Shown here: in pieces, positions 1 to 11,005 of the stretch
Layout of the letters: each line of letters begins with the position of its first letter
How positions within the stretch are numbered: the first letter of the stretch is position 1
Origin: Stenopsyche tienmushanensis
Lineage: Eukaryota; Arthropoda; Insecta; Trichoptera; Stenopsychidae
DNA: 64,000 nucleotides
Assembly (NCBI GenBank): GCA_008973525.1
Contig: WACJ01000126.1
Span: 2,542,001 to 2,606,000, forward strand
Direction: 5' to 3'
Made by a program: the position numbers and the translations under genes
Notes under the pieces: model-generated
Databases searched by the model: none
The model's input: only the letters and a program-made list of their open reading frames with translations
What the model was told of the DNA's origin: nothing

Positions 1-660
1 CGTGGGCGCACAGAATCAGCACCCAGCTGATAAAGATAAATTTTGTTGCAGGGCCAGCGGGCGCCTTTGATACTCATATCAAAAGCGTTCCGCACGGCCC
101 CCACCGATGGTTCTCCAGTGTTGGCAGGTGTCCTGCCTCTGGATCTGGAGATCCAATGTTGCACGACGCTCCTGACCGAAAACTGCCGGGTTCTTTTCCG
201 GTAATCGGTGGCAGGAGTATTCCACCTGATGCGAATGTCTCCGATGCGCTAGGCGATCTTAGATGACGCGTTAAGGATGCGGCGTTAGATAGTTGGCAGG
301 AGAGATAGTCCGCGTCTAGTTCCGGCCGCCATCTGTATTTTTCCCCTCGGTTGGAGGAACCGCCTGAGATTTCACTCGCGAGGCGCTCATTCGAAGTGTC
401 AGCGATCCGAAAGACGGACCGGTTGGACACACAAACCTTGTGGCTACTCCCTTTAGGCCATTTAGGGCTTTTTGTGTAAGCTATGAAAAGAAATGCATTC
501 CCGGAGTTTTCTACGATCTCCATGTTTACGAACCCCCCCCCCCCCAAGAGGCTAATTTACATTGGTTGCTCGCACCAAATGAGGTCGCGAGCAAGACCGG
601 ACTTCCCCTCACCCATAAAACGTATATATTTATCTATTTCAATTATTTAATCTAGGCCTA
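1..660. repeat. Dispersed repeat X, copy 1 (unclassified), with flanking GC-rich DNA
   Basis: The segment from about 355 to 655 recurs, diverged, at about 12305-12560: both copies share the run GCGAGGCGCTCATTC, then a GTCAGCG / GACGGACCG block, a CACAAACCTTGTGG-like block, and an ending of CATAAAACSTATATATTTATC. The part before 355 is richer in G+C than the window average and has an open minus frame of 157 codons (547-74). That frame contains no domain I recognise, runs through a 13-C tract, and is not kept open in the second copy, so I do not call it a gene. The repeat is probably part of a transposable element whose class I cannot tell. Confidence 0.6.
533..545. repeat. Poly-C tract (C13)
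   Basis: Thirteen consecutive C inside repeat X. Its length may be unreliable in any assembly. The repeat copy at 12.4 kb has only a short C-rich stretch here. Confidence 0.9.
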
Positions 661-2188
661 ATTTAATATATAAATATTGCAATAAGCCTTTGTGAAGGGA
701 ATCAAATAAAGTCGTCTCAATAAACCGACAAGCTTAAGACTTAAATCGATTTTAACATAGGAAGTATTATTCTGCACATTTTTCAAAAGTCGCGCGGATC
801 TCAGGCAATATTTTATGCACAGCCGACTGGAATGTGCTAACATGGTGATGGTTATTATGAAAACTTGATCCTAAACGTAATTCGTACCAAATGACACATA
901 ATGAATATTTTTTTCACAGGATTTTAATATCTTCGTCCATTTGGATATCCCTTAAACTCCTGATAAGACGGCTGAACACAATCGATCGATTTGGCAATGG
1001 GCTTTAAATGGATATAGGAATTTTTATCAAATCGCTTTATTCTTTGCGTACGAACGTTCCAGATAAGTTCGAATTTATTTTATTTTTTGTCTCTGTGCTT
1101 GGCGATTCCTATTGTGTTTCCTTCCGTTCTAATTCTATCGGATTTACTTCCAGGATTTGTGTACATCGAAGTTGTCGAGCGTAAAATCGAAGACATTTTT
1201 CATACATCCAACACATGTACGTTAAACGTAAGATGTTAATCTTCGAGTCTCTTTTTATACTGTGGACACGCTCCACAAAAAAAACGCTTATTAAATCGCA
1301 CAAAAATACATTTTCGCAATAACGGAACCATAAAAGCGTCGCACAAAACAGACATTTTCACGTGAGTGGACCAGAATGAGTTAAATGAGAATTTTTTGAA
1401 GTTACCACACACAGTCTTGTTTTACGCAGTACTTGAAACACGTTGTTGGCTTAATTGCGCTAACGATGCCATTTAAGAAAATTAATTGAGTGTGTATATG
1501 GGATTTTTACCGTGTGAAAATGTTCAGAAGTGCGTCTTTGATTATTTATTCAGTTATCTAATTACAACGTCTGCCTTGAATAGTTCATTGAATCTCCAGT
1601 TTCTCCACTTCAAAGCAAATTGAATCATCCAATTCTCAAGATCTGCAAAGGGCCCGCGACAAACAAGGGATATCTCTGATCGGTGTTGAAATGACTGGCA
1701 CGTTTAATGATGAATACACCCCAATGTCTGCGGCGTGAGAGACCCCATAAGCCTCCATTTTGCAATTATATATTCATACTTCGCCGGATCTAATTTTATA
1801 GAAAAAAAAAACGCCTCTCAGAGTCTCAGTTTTTACTTTAAGATTATATAAGTCCTAGATGAGCAACCGTTTTTTTGGATGTCGAGACACGTCTGATTGC
1901 TGGTAATATAAATCCTCCACTACGTAATATCACCGTTCACAGGGACTCTTGACGTTTGATAAATTTTGATAAAATATTTCTATCGAGAGTACCGGAAAAT
2001 ATATTTTTACTGTCGGAGTTCTTTAATCAACGACTCTTGTTGTACGGAAGGCAGCGACATTATTTGTGTAATTATTTCTACAAAGCTGATTTTTCAACAG
2101 TCTACCGCGATGATGGTGTTGCCGACATTTATAACTTTTTTTTGAGACCTGTTAAAAAAAATCTATAAATGTATTTTATCTACAAGAC
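661..2188. other. AT-rich stretch with no recognised feature
   Basis: Only short reading frames are present, with no homology I can recognise. I see no repeat shared with the rest of the window and no inverted ends. Confidence 0.6.
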
Positions 2189-2540
2189 AGTATTATGGGT
2201 AATTTACCATCCCCATGGGCTGTTAATTTGAGCAGATTTAATTCGTCTCTTTTCAGGTGCAATGTGTTATTTTAACAACGCCATCTCTTGTGGCCCTACG
2301 GAGACATTGCACCTGCATACCGGCGGATCGTTTCTTGCGCGTGCACCGTTGCCGGTTGGGTAGTGACGCGCAGGAGGCGGGAGTCGGGAGAGTCGTCGGA
2401 TAGCCTTGGCTGTGGGAGGTCGTCCTTCATGCAGTCATATCTATCTCTCTCTCGAGTGGAATAAATAGTTATTTAAAGAAGAGAGTCTTCGACGCCTATC
2501 GATTCCCATCTATTTGTCAATGACATGAACGGTAGAAGGA
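2189..2540 (+). repeat. LTR fragment A of the tRNA-Leu-primed family
   Basis: The segment follows the family layout: ATTTACCATCCCCA near the start, GAGCAGATTTAATTCG, the fold-back CAGGTGCAATGT...ACATTGCACCTG, then GACGCGCAGGAGGCGGGAG, CCTTGGCTG, an AATAAATAG polyadenylation-like motif and a GATTCCCATC block. The 3' quarter, including the terminal TTACA and the primer-binding site, is missing, so the copy is truncated after the AATAAA region. Copy C at 15793-16239 is the most complete reference in this window. Confidence 0.75.
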
Positions 2541-4377
2541 CTGACTTTGTAGACCCTGAATGTTAAAGAAAAAACATAGACACACTGTGTAATTTGCTAA
2601 TAGATAGATGCACGCTAACGCGGCACCGGGTTTCTAAGTGTTAAAGAACATTGTTTGCAAACATCTTCATCGTTTGCGCGCTGCTTTTCATTTATCGACT
2701 ACCTTTTTAACATACATTTTTCATCAGATTCCCAAAGCTTTTGCCAAATTCCCATGCAAAATATGATATTCGGGCGGCCGCCGCTTATTAAGCCAGTATT
2801 TATAAGGCGGTGTCTATGATCTCATTCCGTTTGGGTTTCGCCGAACATAAACAAAGAAAGAATGACGTCAAATCGCGAAATAGGTGTGTATGTTTTGGAC
2901 CCCTGGGAAAGGCACACACCAAGAAGGCAAATAAACAACCTAAGCCGATTTGCTCTTTGGGCCACGGGTTATAAAAAGGTGGTATCGTTTTTCTTATATT
3001 GCCGGGCCATTCGATCCGGATGGAGCTTTTTGCCAACCTAAAAACATAACGTATCATATTTATAATCACTTCCTCAAATAAAATAGTAAGAGTCTGTGGC
3101 GGAACACTGATCTTGCGGAGGATGAGATCGAATAAGTTGTTGGGAGCTTGAGGACTTCTTGTATCCGATTTAATACTTTCACCCCATGCTACTATTATAT
3201 AGCAGTTATTTATATGTTGTTAATAAATAAAAAAGGCTTTTTATAATGTTTTTATAAATCCTCTCAAAATTCGGACGGGTCAAAATTCTACTGGTTCGTT
3301 CGTCGCGCTTTTATTTTGGTACATGAAACTGCACTCTGTGCTTGAACACTTATTCTTCTTGATCGTTGCCTGTGTTGCTAAATGGCTAAATAAACTATAT
3401 TTTAGAGAATCTAATAGTTTAATAGCCTCCATTTCTTTCGAGCTCCAACTTTTTCACATCATTTATAAGATGAGAGACCCTCGTACACATAGCAATTAAG
3501 CTTTCAATGTATGGTGGCATGAATATTTTATTAGCGTGTCCGACTTCCTGTATTGTTTGGCTTGATAGAATTTGATTTATAGCCGTCCAGCCAATTAAAG
3601 AACTATAATGTTCATCATTATTGAAATTTGAATGCGGAAAAAATAGAAAGTTCAATCATCGCACTGAAAGGCAGTTCATCGTGCAGCATTACGCGATGAA
3701 ATATAAAACGTCATAAATAAGAAAGTTGAAGCAATGCTTCCATATATCATTTCAGCTAAACAAAGAAGAAAAACGTTGAAATAAGTATCTTAAAAGCAAC
3801 CGAGCGGAAGAGCCAGAACGGAAGTGGTCACGTGGTCATTTCCGGAAAAGTTGCCCAATAAATCAAAAATCGAACGCCAGCTTTGAAGTTATATATGCTC
3901 GCATGAAAACGGTTTATGGAAATGAAAGCTCTAAAATATCATCGTCCATTAAGCTTTCATTCGGTCAGAGCGAACTGCAGAAGTTTTTTGCAGTTTTTGT
4001 GGCGAAATTTATTTAATTTTACACGATATATTTTCATCGAGATTGTTTTTCAGCGTGACATGTTTCTTAGGACGTCACCTCCATTACTATCAGGTACGAT
4101 CTGGAAGACTGCCAGAACCTTCACGTCGTAAGAAATTCAATTAGCTGATTTGGCTTTTGAATTGATCTATAAATATAGATTAGACTCGCTTTGATTTTCA
4201 GTTGATTGATCTATTTTATCGAGCCGTATTTTTCATTTTATTATCATGTCCATTAAGGTATTGGAAAATAAATGGGGTTATATTCAAGAATATTTTTAGA
4301 ACTTATATTGGGCCAAACATTGCATTACATAATAGTGAATTTAAAAAAAATCCAAGAAATAAGAAAATAACCCTTTG
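2541..4377. other. No recognised feature
   Basis: AT-rich DNA with reading frames below 90 codons and no recognisable protein. A purine-rich patch near 3750-3830 is the only compositional oddity. Confidence 0.6.
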
Positions 4378-4560
4378 ATTAACACTTTTCTCTCAGGACC
4401 GCGCAGCGTGATCGAAGCTTGTATATCAATAAATGAACCCTAACACTGTCGATAACACACAATATTCATTGATTTATTCGCATAAACATAAACAATCGAC
4501 ATATGTGTCTTCAGATTTATAACAAAAAAATGCATATGTTGAAGCTTAAAATAATAATAA
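4378..4560 (+). repeat. Dispersed repeat Y, copy 1
   Basis: The segment holds TCTCAGGACCGCGCAGCGTG followed by TATCAATAAATGAACC, CACTGTCGATAACACA and a TGTGTCTTCAG block. Matching pieces occur at 8388-8450, 35466-35592, 51945-52045 and, inverted, 55030-55130. The conserved order with an AATAAA-like motif suggests the end of a mobile element or LTR, but no coding part is visible. Confidence 0.65.
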
Positions 4561-4608
4561 TAAATTTGGACCAATTGATACAATAGCTTTTCAAATAGAT
4601 TTTAAGTA

Positions 4609-5208
4609 CACTTGGTTTTTTTTTTATGCGATAGAATCGTTTTACGGGGAATCGCATATTAAAAAAATCCGCATAAAAAAGACTTGAAATACATATAAAT
4701 TTGAGGGATAGGTTCCGCTATTTTTAAAAACCGCATAACTTCAAATCAATGTAATTAAATGTACCAAAAATCGCATAAAAAAACTTTGCGAAGATTAACC
4801 AATATTTTTTACGCAGTTCGTGATAAGGAAGCATGCAATTTGAAAGCTGGAATTTGAAAATGAGCTGGAATTCGAAAGCTCGTTCAGAATTTGAGTCATG
4901 TACAATAAACAGATTGACTTGTTTCTTATATATTTTTTTAGGGGCAAAAGTTTCTTTCATTTAAGATACCGCACATGAAACATTATTTATAATTGAAAAG
5001 TGTTCCAAACTTCAGGTACAGTGAGGAGGAAACACTATTTTTACATTTGGATGTTCTAAATGTGGATGACTTTTATATTTTTTTTATGCGCAATCGCATA
5101 AAAAAAGTTTTGTGCTCTGTAGAAAAATGACAGATAGGTTTCATTATTTTTGAAACGCATAACTAAAAAATCGCATAAAAAAGATCAGCATAAAAATAGA
5201 CCCAGGTG
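4609..5208. mobile_element. TA-flanked MITE, ATGCG-rich family, copy 1
   Basis: A 600-bp element without coding potential. Its left end reads CACTTGG followed by a T-run and ATGCGATAG. Its right end, reverse complemented, reads CACCTGGGTCTATTTTTATG. A TA dinucleotide lies directly outside each end (4607-4608 and 5209-5210), as expected for a Tc1/mariner-type target duplication. Internally it holds many short repeats of the form TCGCATAAAAAA in both orientations. The copy at 43580-44393 shares ends and internal blocks, for example ATGTGGATGACTT/ATATGGATGACTT. It would need a transposase supplied from elsewhere. Confidence 0.75.
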
Positions 5209-5395
5209 TATATAATAAATTTATGTGACTTTTTTACTATTTATTATGATTCTAAGAGGATCACCAACGATCTAAGAAGACACCATACCCAATTGTTTTC
5301 GTTTTGGCACTCATTTTCGGATAATGTTCTTCGTGTATCATTCGAGTCGGAACGCACATATGCGCCGTTACTCATCAACGGTTTATCAGCACATT

Positions 5396-5720
5396 TTTTC
5401 AAACACGGTTGACATGTTATCTCATGTTCTAATCAACTGATTTATTTCAAATTTGGTACAAACATTTTCTAGCTAATATTCTATTGTCCCTACCAGATTT
5501 ATGTCAATTTTTGTTTTAAAACTATTTTAAAAATAATTAAAACTGAAAAAAGACCAAAAAATGTTTTTTTTTAAACAGTGGCCATTTTTTTGAAAATAAC
5601 AATATTTTTTTGATTTGCGGTAGGGAATACAGCGACATCTTTACTTATTAAGAATATTTATATTTTTTTCAAATTTTAGATAACAAAGCGTTGAAATCTT
5701 GTCAACCATGACACGACACT
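5396..5720 (+). repeat. Dispersed repeat W, copy 1
   Basis: The segment begins TTTTTTCAAACACGGTTGAC and continues through TACCAGATTTATGTCAA, a CCAAAAAATG block and CTTATTAAGAAT. The same blocks in the same order occur at 37560-37975, in the inner part of the 55.3 kb repeat (55396-55600) and, inverted, at 46985-47190. It is non-coding, and no ends could be fixed. Confidence 0.65.
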
Positions 5721-7190
5721 TTACACTTATACTTAACCAGCTTATAGCTTTTTAAATACATATATATATATTTGTGTATTCTGAAAATGTCAATAAATAT
5801 CTAATAAATGTATTTTTAAAATATTTTTTATCAAACTTGAAAAAACACTTTCTTATAATCAATAGCTCAGTACTATAAATAAATTATTTGGACCTTAATA
5901 TTTTGTAGAATTTATGGATGTTCGCCGAAGCTTCTTTCCACTTTAATGGTTTCGTCAACAAAGAAAATGTACGTTTGTGGAGTATTCCCAATCGGTAAAG
6001 CAAACAAGAACGGTCTTTGCACTCAGAAAAATTTAAGGTGTGGTATGCTATTTCTGCAAGAAGAATAATTTGTGTACCAAATCGATATCAAAAGACGATT
6101 TAGAGTATTTACTTTCTACAATGATATTCCCATTGTCAATATTCAGCAATCAAATATCAACGAACGGTACCATCTAATTTTAGATGACCGTCAAGTTTAC
6201 CAGGTTTGGCCGCTTCTGATCAATTTCTTATGAGCTTTTTTTTTCCAATCTGAGTCCAAATTCTATATCAAAGCCTACAAGATCAATGTTCAATGAAATG
6301 AATACATTTGATCGATGAAATGTTACTAATACCGGTAGCAAAAGTGGCAAATCGACGTCGCTAATCGTCGTTTGGCTTCGGATTAAACCCAAAGTTACCC
6401 AATGCGCCCAATGGCTTTAAGAGGCTTCATCTACGAATTACTTACAGGTGCTGATCTGTAACGAACTTAATCTATCGGAATATCGACAAAAAGCCATTAC
6501 GGACCCCCAAGTTCAGCCGAAATTAAGATTCCAAAATTCCTCCAAAGTCGATCATTAGCGTTTGCGGTCCTCGCGCTGTTTGTTATTGTTTGCTGTTTAC
6601 ACACCCAATTTGGCAGAGCAACGTCTGTCAATCAATGTCAGCCCCTCCGAGTGCTTAATTTATGAGGGATGTATTGGAAGACGCTGATCTACAACCCTTA
6701 TAATTACAACGGTCAACAGAAGGACGGACCTGCCCCTAAAAAGGCTTCCGTGCGCGCGGTCTTCCGGGGGTGGCCGGGAGAGGACGAGCCTGAAACAAAA
6801 CAGCGATTTCGTGATTTACATACGTTACACGTAAAGGCACGGCCACACCTTGCCGGGAAGCGTGAATCGTTTTTAATATTTAAGCCCGTAGCTATATATT
6901 CGTAAAATCGCTGTTTGTATCCATGGCACGTGATGTTTGAAATATTCCTAGTCAAATATTTACGTCCGCATGAAAGGCGAGTTCGCATTTTTAAGCCGAC
7001 TTATGTACAGAATCTACTAAAAGGTTTAGCTTTGTGTCGGGGCTATGAAGAAAGCGGTTCTACGCTTTTTTGTGTGCGAAATAATAAAAAACGACTCAAC
7101 GGCAAAAAATGGCGGTGGAAAATTTTAAGATCTGAGAGCCCTTCGACAACATTTTAGGATGTTTTTGTGATGGGCCCAAGAGTTTCATTG
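5721..7190. other. No recognised feature
   Basis: Mostly AT-rich. A less AT-rich island at about 6660-6860 has overlapping frames on both strands (78 and 91 codons) but no recognisable protein. I see no exon signature I would defend. Confidence 0.55.
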
Positions 7191-7194
7191 ATTT

Positions 7195-7680
7195 GCGATT
7201 TGACAAAAATCTATCTTCTATATATACATACATCAATGTGTGTCCGATCCAAATTTGCTAAGGTAAACAAAGCCTTTTGTCAAATATGCCGAGAGGCGAT
7301 AATGGCGTGCCCGGTTTTGCTAAGGTAAAATAAGTAATGCCAAGCGTGGTGGGGGGCTCGCGGGGTGGGACAAAAATCTGAAAGTGCACACAATCTACCA
7401 GGAAGCGACGGAAATTGCATAGACCAACATAGCACTGAACAGAGGATGCTTACAAGGAGCATCACTAAGGCGCTGGCAGCTATTCCGCGTCCATGAGTCC
7501 GACAGGAGATTCGAAATACTATTTTTATGCTAGTAATAGGCGCGGTCGTATACGCGTTTTTCAGTGTAATTAAAAATATATAAAATCATTCCAATAAACT
7601 GAATTAAAATACATATACTTTATTTCTATAAGCAAGGCATTGCAACGCATGCCGGGTATTCGCTAGTATACTACAATATA
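7195..7680. repeat. Unclassified GC-richer segment ending in the family-S terminal motif
   Basis: The segment ends at about 7640-7670 with GCATTGCAACGCATGCCGGG followed by TATTCGCTAGTATA. The reverse complement of this motif opens family S copies at about 12578 and 60425. The segment from 7260 to 7510 is G-rich and contains a repeated TTTGCTAAGGTAAA at 7253 and 7317. This suggests one terminus of a non-autonomous element read on the minus strand; the other end was not found. Confidence 0.45.
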
Positions 7681-7732
7681 AATGGACAGATTATCTTCCC
7701 CATGATATAATTCGGGAATATAATTCGTCCAC

Positions 7733-7750
7733 GCCTCACTTCTGACACCA
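7733..7750 (-). other. Primer-binding site of LTR copy B (tRNA-Leu type)
   Basis: On the minus strand, directly after the LTR end TTACA and one spacer base, the sequence reads TGGTGTCAGAAGTGAGG. Its complement ends in CCA, as a tRNA 3' end must, and matches the 3' end of animal tRNA-Leu (CCCACTTCTGACACCA) with one mismatch. This fixes the LTR's orientation (minus) and its downstream boundary. Confidence 0.75.
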
Positions 7751-7751
7751 G

Positions 7752-8215
7752 TGTAACATAGGAGCGAAGCCACTTTTGGGGCAGCCCCGGGCGGCTCCCC
7801 ACTCCCACTTGCTCGTCGGGATCGCTGCACTAATGCGCGGGTATATTCTTCTTTTGGGGCACGATGTAGCCGGACGAATGGATGGGAATGGACGGTCGTC
7901 GGACAGAAAGTCTCTCTCCTCTCTAGATAGCTCTTTATACAACTCGAAAGAGAGATTTGACTACGGGAAGGACATCCTCCCGCAGCCAAGGCTAACCGAC
8001 CACTCCTCTCGACTCCCGCATCCTGTGCGTTATCATCCAACGCAAGAAGCACACACAAGAAATGGAGCACGCGCAAGAAGCGATCGGTCGGTATTGAAGA
8101 TGCAATGTCCCTGCAGCGCTACAGAAGATGGCGCTATTAAAATAACACATTGCACCTAAAAAGAGACGGAAGATGTCGCTGTTAATCTAGAAAATTAAAT
8201 CTGCTCAGATTAACA
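7752..8215 (-). repeat. LTR copy B of the tRNA-Leu-primed family
   Basis: The 3' end lies at TGTAACA on the plus strand (TTACA on the element strand), and the primer-binding site follows. Reading on the minus strand, the copy opens with TGTTAATCTGAGCAGATTTA, then shows the fold-back region and an internal duplication specific to this copy (a second TGCGTGC/GTGTGC block), and ends in a segment ending CTCCTATGTTACA. It differs from copies C and D by many substitutions, so it is an older insertion. The internal region after the primer-binding site runs out within about 70 bp, where it meets the family-S motif. Confidence 0.75.
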
Positions 8216-9780
8216 CAAAGTTCTCATATGGAAATAATTTTAAATTCAACAAATTTGGAAGTAGTATATTAAGATTTGGGCTATGATCTTCAAGTCTTTA
8301 TCTCTTAACTCTTCGATTAGTGAGTTAATTTTAAATCAAGTTAAGCATAGATGCTATATTCGCATGTTATCATCATTTGTCTTATTAATTTTCTCTCAGG
8401 ATCGCACAGCGTGAATGAAATTTGTATATCAATAAATGAACTTTCGTTAGGAGCATATGCGGTATTATCCATCATGAGTGATTTAATTACACTTGCATTT
8501 TTTCACATTCGTGTGCTGCATCGTTTCGCGCGAAATATTTTATTTCCGCGTAAATATATTCACACAGGTCAAAACTATATTTTAAAGGATACGCCTATTT
8601 TGTGATTTTAACAAACAAACATTTGTGGAACGCGTTCGTGTCATGAAAACGCGATTAATCATGCGCATATTTGTACTTAATCGACTAAGGGGTTTATCTA
8701 CCCTTATCCGCGGATCAACAAAAAATCCTGTTATGAATAATACATTGAATTTGGTTCGTTCACCTCAATATGTCAATTGTAGGATATGCGGGCATATTAT
8801 TCCAGGAATTGTTTGAATAAATTATTATAGGTTCGGCTTATGCACAACATCGCAATTTATCATATTTGTATCAATTCGAGGGCGTCGCAATAATGTATTT
8901 GGATTGGGCACTGGTTATAGCAATCAGCCAATTATTACCCCCTACCCTTAGCGTGGTTGAATTATATTTTTAGATTAATTACGTCATTTTGTAATTATGC
9001 TTACTTTCTACGAATGGATGTTTGAAAAATAAATCTAAAATGAAAAGCTTTCATTGGATAGATTCTTTAAGCTTTATAATGCCTTTCAATTAGTTTGGAT
9101 CCAATTTGAGATCGGATTGAAAGAGATTAAAGTCAAAACAAAGCAATCGAGACAATTCTTGAAACTGTATGGAAGTCCAGCACTATGAGCATTTTTAACA
9201 ATAAATATCTGTCGATTAATAATTTAATTTAAATATAGAGATTTTGGGCAAATTTTGTGATCCATACATTTATATTTGTATGTAATAATCGGGAAAGTTA
9301 CAGTCTACCGAGCATTCAACGTAGCGGATAATAATAACAATTTTTGAAATCTGAACAATTGTATATACCGGCATTAAATCAAAATCTACAAAGCTGGTTT
9401 TTTGTCTACATGTAGTTTACGTTAATTATTATTGAATAAATATAGTCTACTATCAATATAAGGTGGCTAGGATTCCAATAAACGTGGCTAAAGTTGTAGT
9501 AAATGCTAAAGTTTTTTCTTAAAAACCATCTGATTCAATGAATGATAACATTAAGTCATTGTTAAAATTTGAATTTCTTCTTGATCCAAGTGTATTCTTT
9601 GGGTTTATATTTTGCAATTCAAGCTTTCAAGCAAAGATGACAAAAAAGGAGCAAATAAAGATTAAAATAGACTTTATCGATTTATAACATATATAAAATG
9701 GCGTTATGGATTGAAATATGTGTGTGTTTTTTTAACGCCCATTGGTTTTCATGTTTTAAAGTCACAATTCATGTGATATT
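8216..9780. other. No recognised gene; short piece of repeat Y at 8388-8450
   Basis: A fragment of repeat Y (TCTCAGGATCGCACAGCGTG, then TATCAATAAATGAAC) lies at 8388-8450. The remainder is AT-rich with frames under 90 codons and nothing recognisable. Confidence 0.6.
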
Positions 9781-10530
9781 CAAATATACTATGACACGGC
9801 CAACAGATTGAACATGACCTTTGAAGGCACCAAGTACCACTTTCTGATAAACAGTTCGGGTTCAAACCAGAAAAATCAGTTAAAAACACTAACTTTGAGT
9901 ACGTCGCAGAAATATCCCTCAACTTCCAGGGAACTTTCGACAACGCCTGGTGGGATGTGATCATTCTAAGACTCATAGGAAGCGGAATACCCGCCAACCT
10001 GATTAATCTCATCAGAAGCTACCTGTTAAATATTACTGTCGTTGCTCAGTAAGGAAGGGAGTTGTTACAACGAAGGTTCTCAATGGGATGCCCGCAAGAA
10101 TCAGTTGTAGGACCATTACACTGGAACATCAGTTGTAGGACCATTACACTGGACGTTCTTCAATCTGCATTATCAACCGGCTGCAACTTTGTGAGGACCT
10201 CACCCTTATGGTTTGCGGGAAGACATGCAGATAAATTACAGATAGATCTAATGAGGTCACCAGCCTTTTCTAGGATTGTAGCGTAACAAATAAGTTTACT
10301 TTTGCACCCAAAAAGTCCGTCGAGATCACGCTAAAAGGTCCAAAATGGCACACTTATTTAATTACACTAGGAGGCGATTTGGTGTCATTAAAATAAAATA
10401 AAAACACCACCTATCTGGGCATCACGTTAACCAGGGGATGCCACGGCACACAATCGTGGAGTTATCGCAAAGACTGGAAACTTCATGGATTACTGTGCAA
10501 ATACATTCTTCAGCAAAATGAATAGGATAG
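9781..10530 (+). pseudogene. R1-like non-LTR retrotransposon reverse transcriptase fragment
   Basis: A decayed piece of an endonuclease/reverse transcriptase ORF2. From 9840 the plus frame reads LSDKQFGFKPEKS, then LNFQGTFDNAWWDVIILRL, then NLINLIRSYLL. This is the RT region around the first catalytic aspartate, with the F-D-N-x-W-W signature typical of R1/LOA-type elements. The frame stops at TAA 10050-10052, then resumes with MGCPQESVVGPLHWN, the G-C-P-Q-x-S-x-x-G-P-x-x-W motif. The YADD motif is unrecognisable. The thumb-like part (KFTFAPKKSVEITLKGPKW, then TYLGITLT) follows in other frames at about 10280-10435. A 24-bp duplication at 10101-10152 and several shifts confirm it is dead. The mariner fragment begins right after it. 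Confidence 0.8.
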
Positions 10531-10539
10531 GTGTTATGG

Positions 10540-11005
10540 GGTAGGATGGATATTGTACGACTTGGCCGAATACAATGCATGGAAAAATCCATTATGAATT
10601 GATAAAACCGGGATAAAATATAACTGCACAAGTTTATTGTCGACAATTAGACATTTTGCAATAAAATAAATAAAAGAGAAACATGCATATTTATTCCATA
10701 GAAAAAAGGCGATACTATTATACTTCATGATAATGGACCCCTATAAAGCAAAATTGACACTGGATAAAATACGGGAATTAAACTGAAAAGCGTTTCTGCA
10801 TCATCCTTATTCACCGAACCTCACCCTGATGGATTTCCACCTTTTCAGATCCATGAAAAACAATTCGAGAAAAAACGATTAAAAATGCAGCTAAAGTGGA
10901 AATGCATTTCATATCGTTTTTTGCTTCTAAGCCGGTAAGTTCTTACAAAAAAGGGAATCGAAGGAAGCGTCAAAGCGCCGGGAAGACGTGTTAAATAATG
11001 AAAGA
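10540..11005 (+). pseudogene. Mariner transposase fragment (C-terminal half)
   Basis: Fragmented plus-strand frames match the second half of mariner transposases: SIMNxIKPG (the YYELL.PG region), then VYCRQLD, RKKAILL, then AKLTLDKIRELN, then HHPYSPNLTLMDFHLFRSMKN. In the last block the usual PYSPDLAPSDYHLF motif has lost its catalytic S-D context (LMDF). Next come the C-terminal segment and KGIE. Multiple stops and shifts are present, so no protein can be made. The fragment abuts the R1-like relic, which suggests that one inserted beside or into the other. Function would have been cut-and-paste at TA sites. Confidence 0.8.

Noticed and set aside
74..547. 157-codon minus-strand open frame
   Set aside because: No recognisable domain, crosses a C13 tract, and the part shared with the second repeat copy does not keep the frame.
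7663..8159. Overlapping open frames on both strands (137 and 127 codons)
   Set aside because: They lie within LTR copy B and its primer-binding site; the translations are LTR sequence read as protein.
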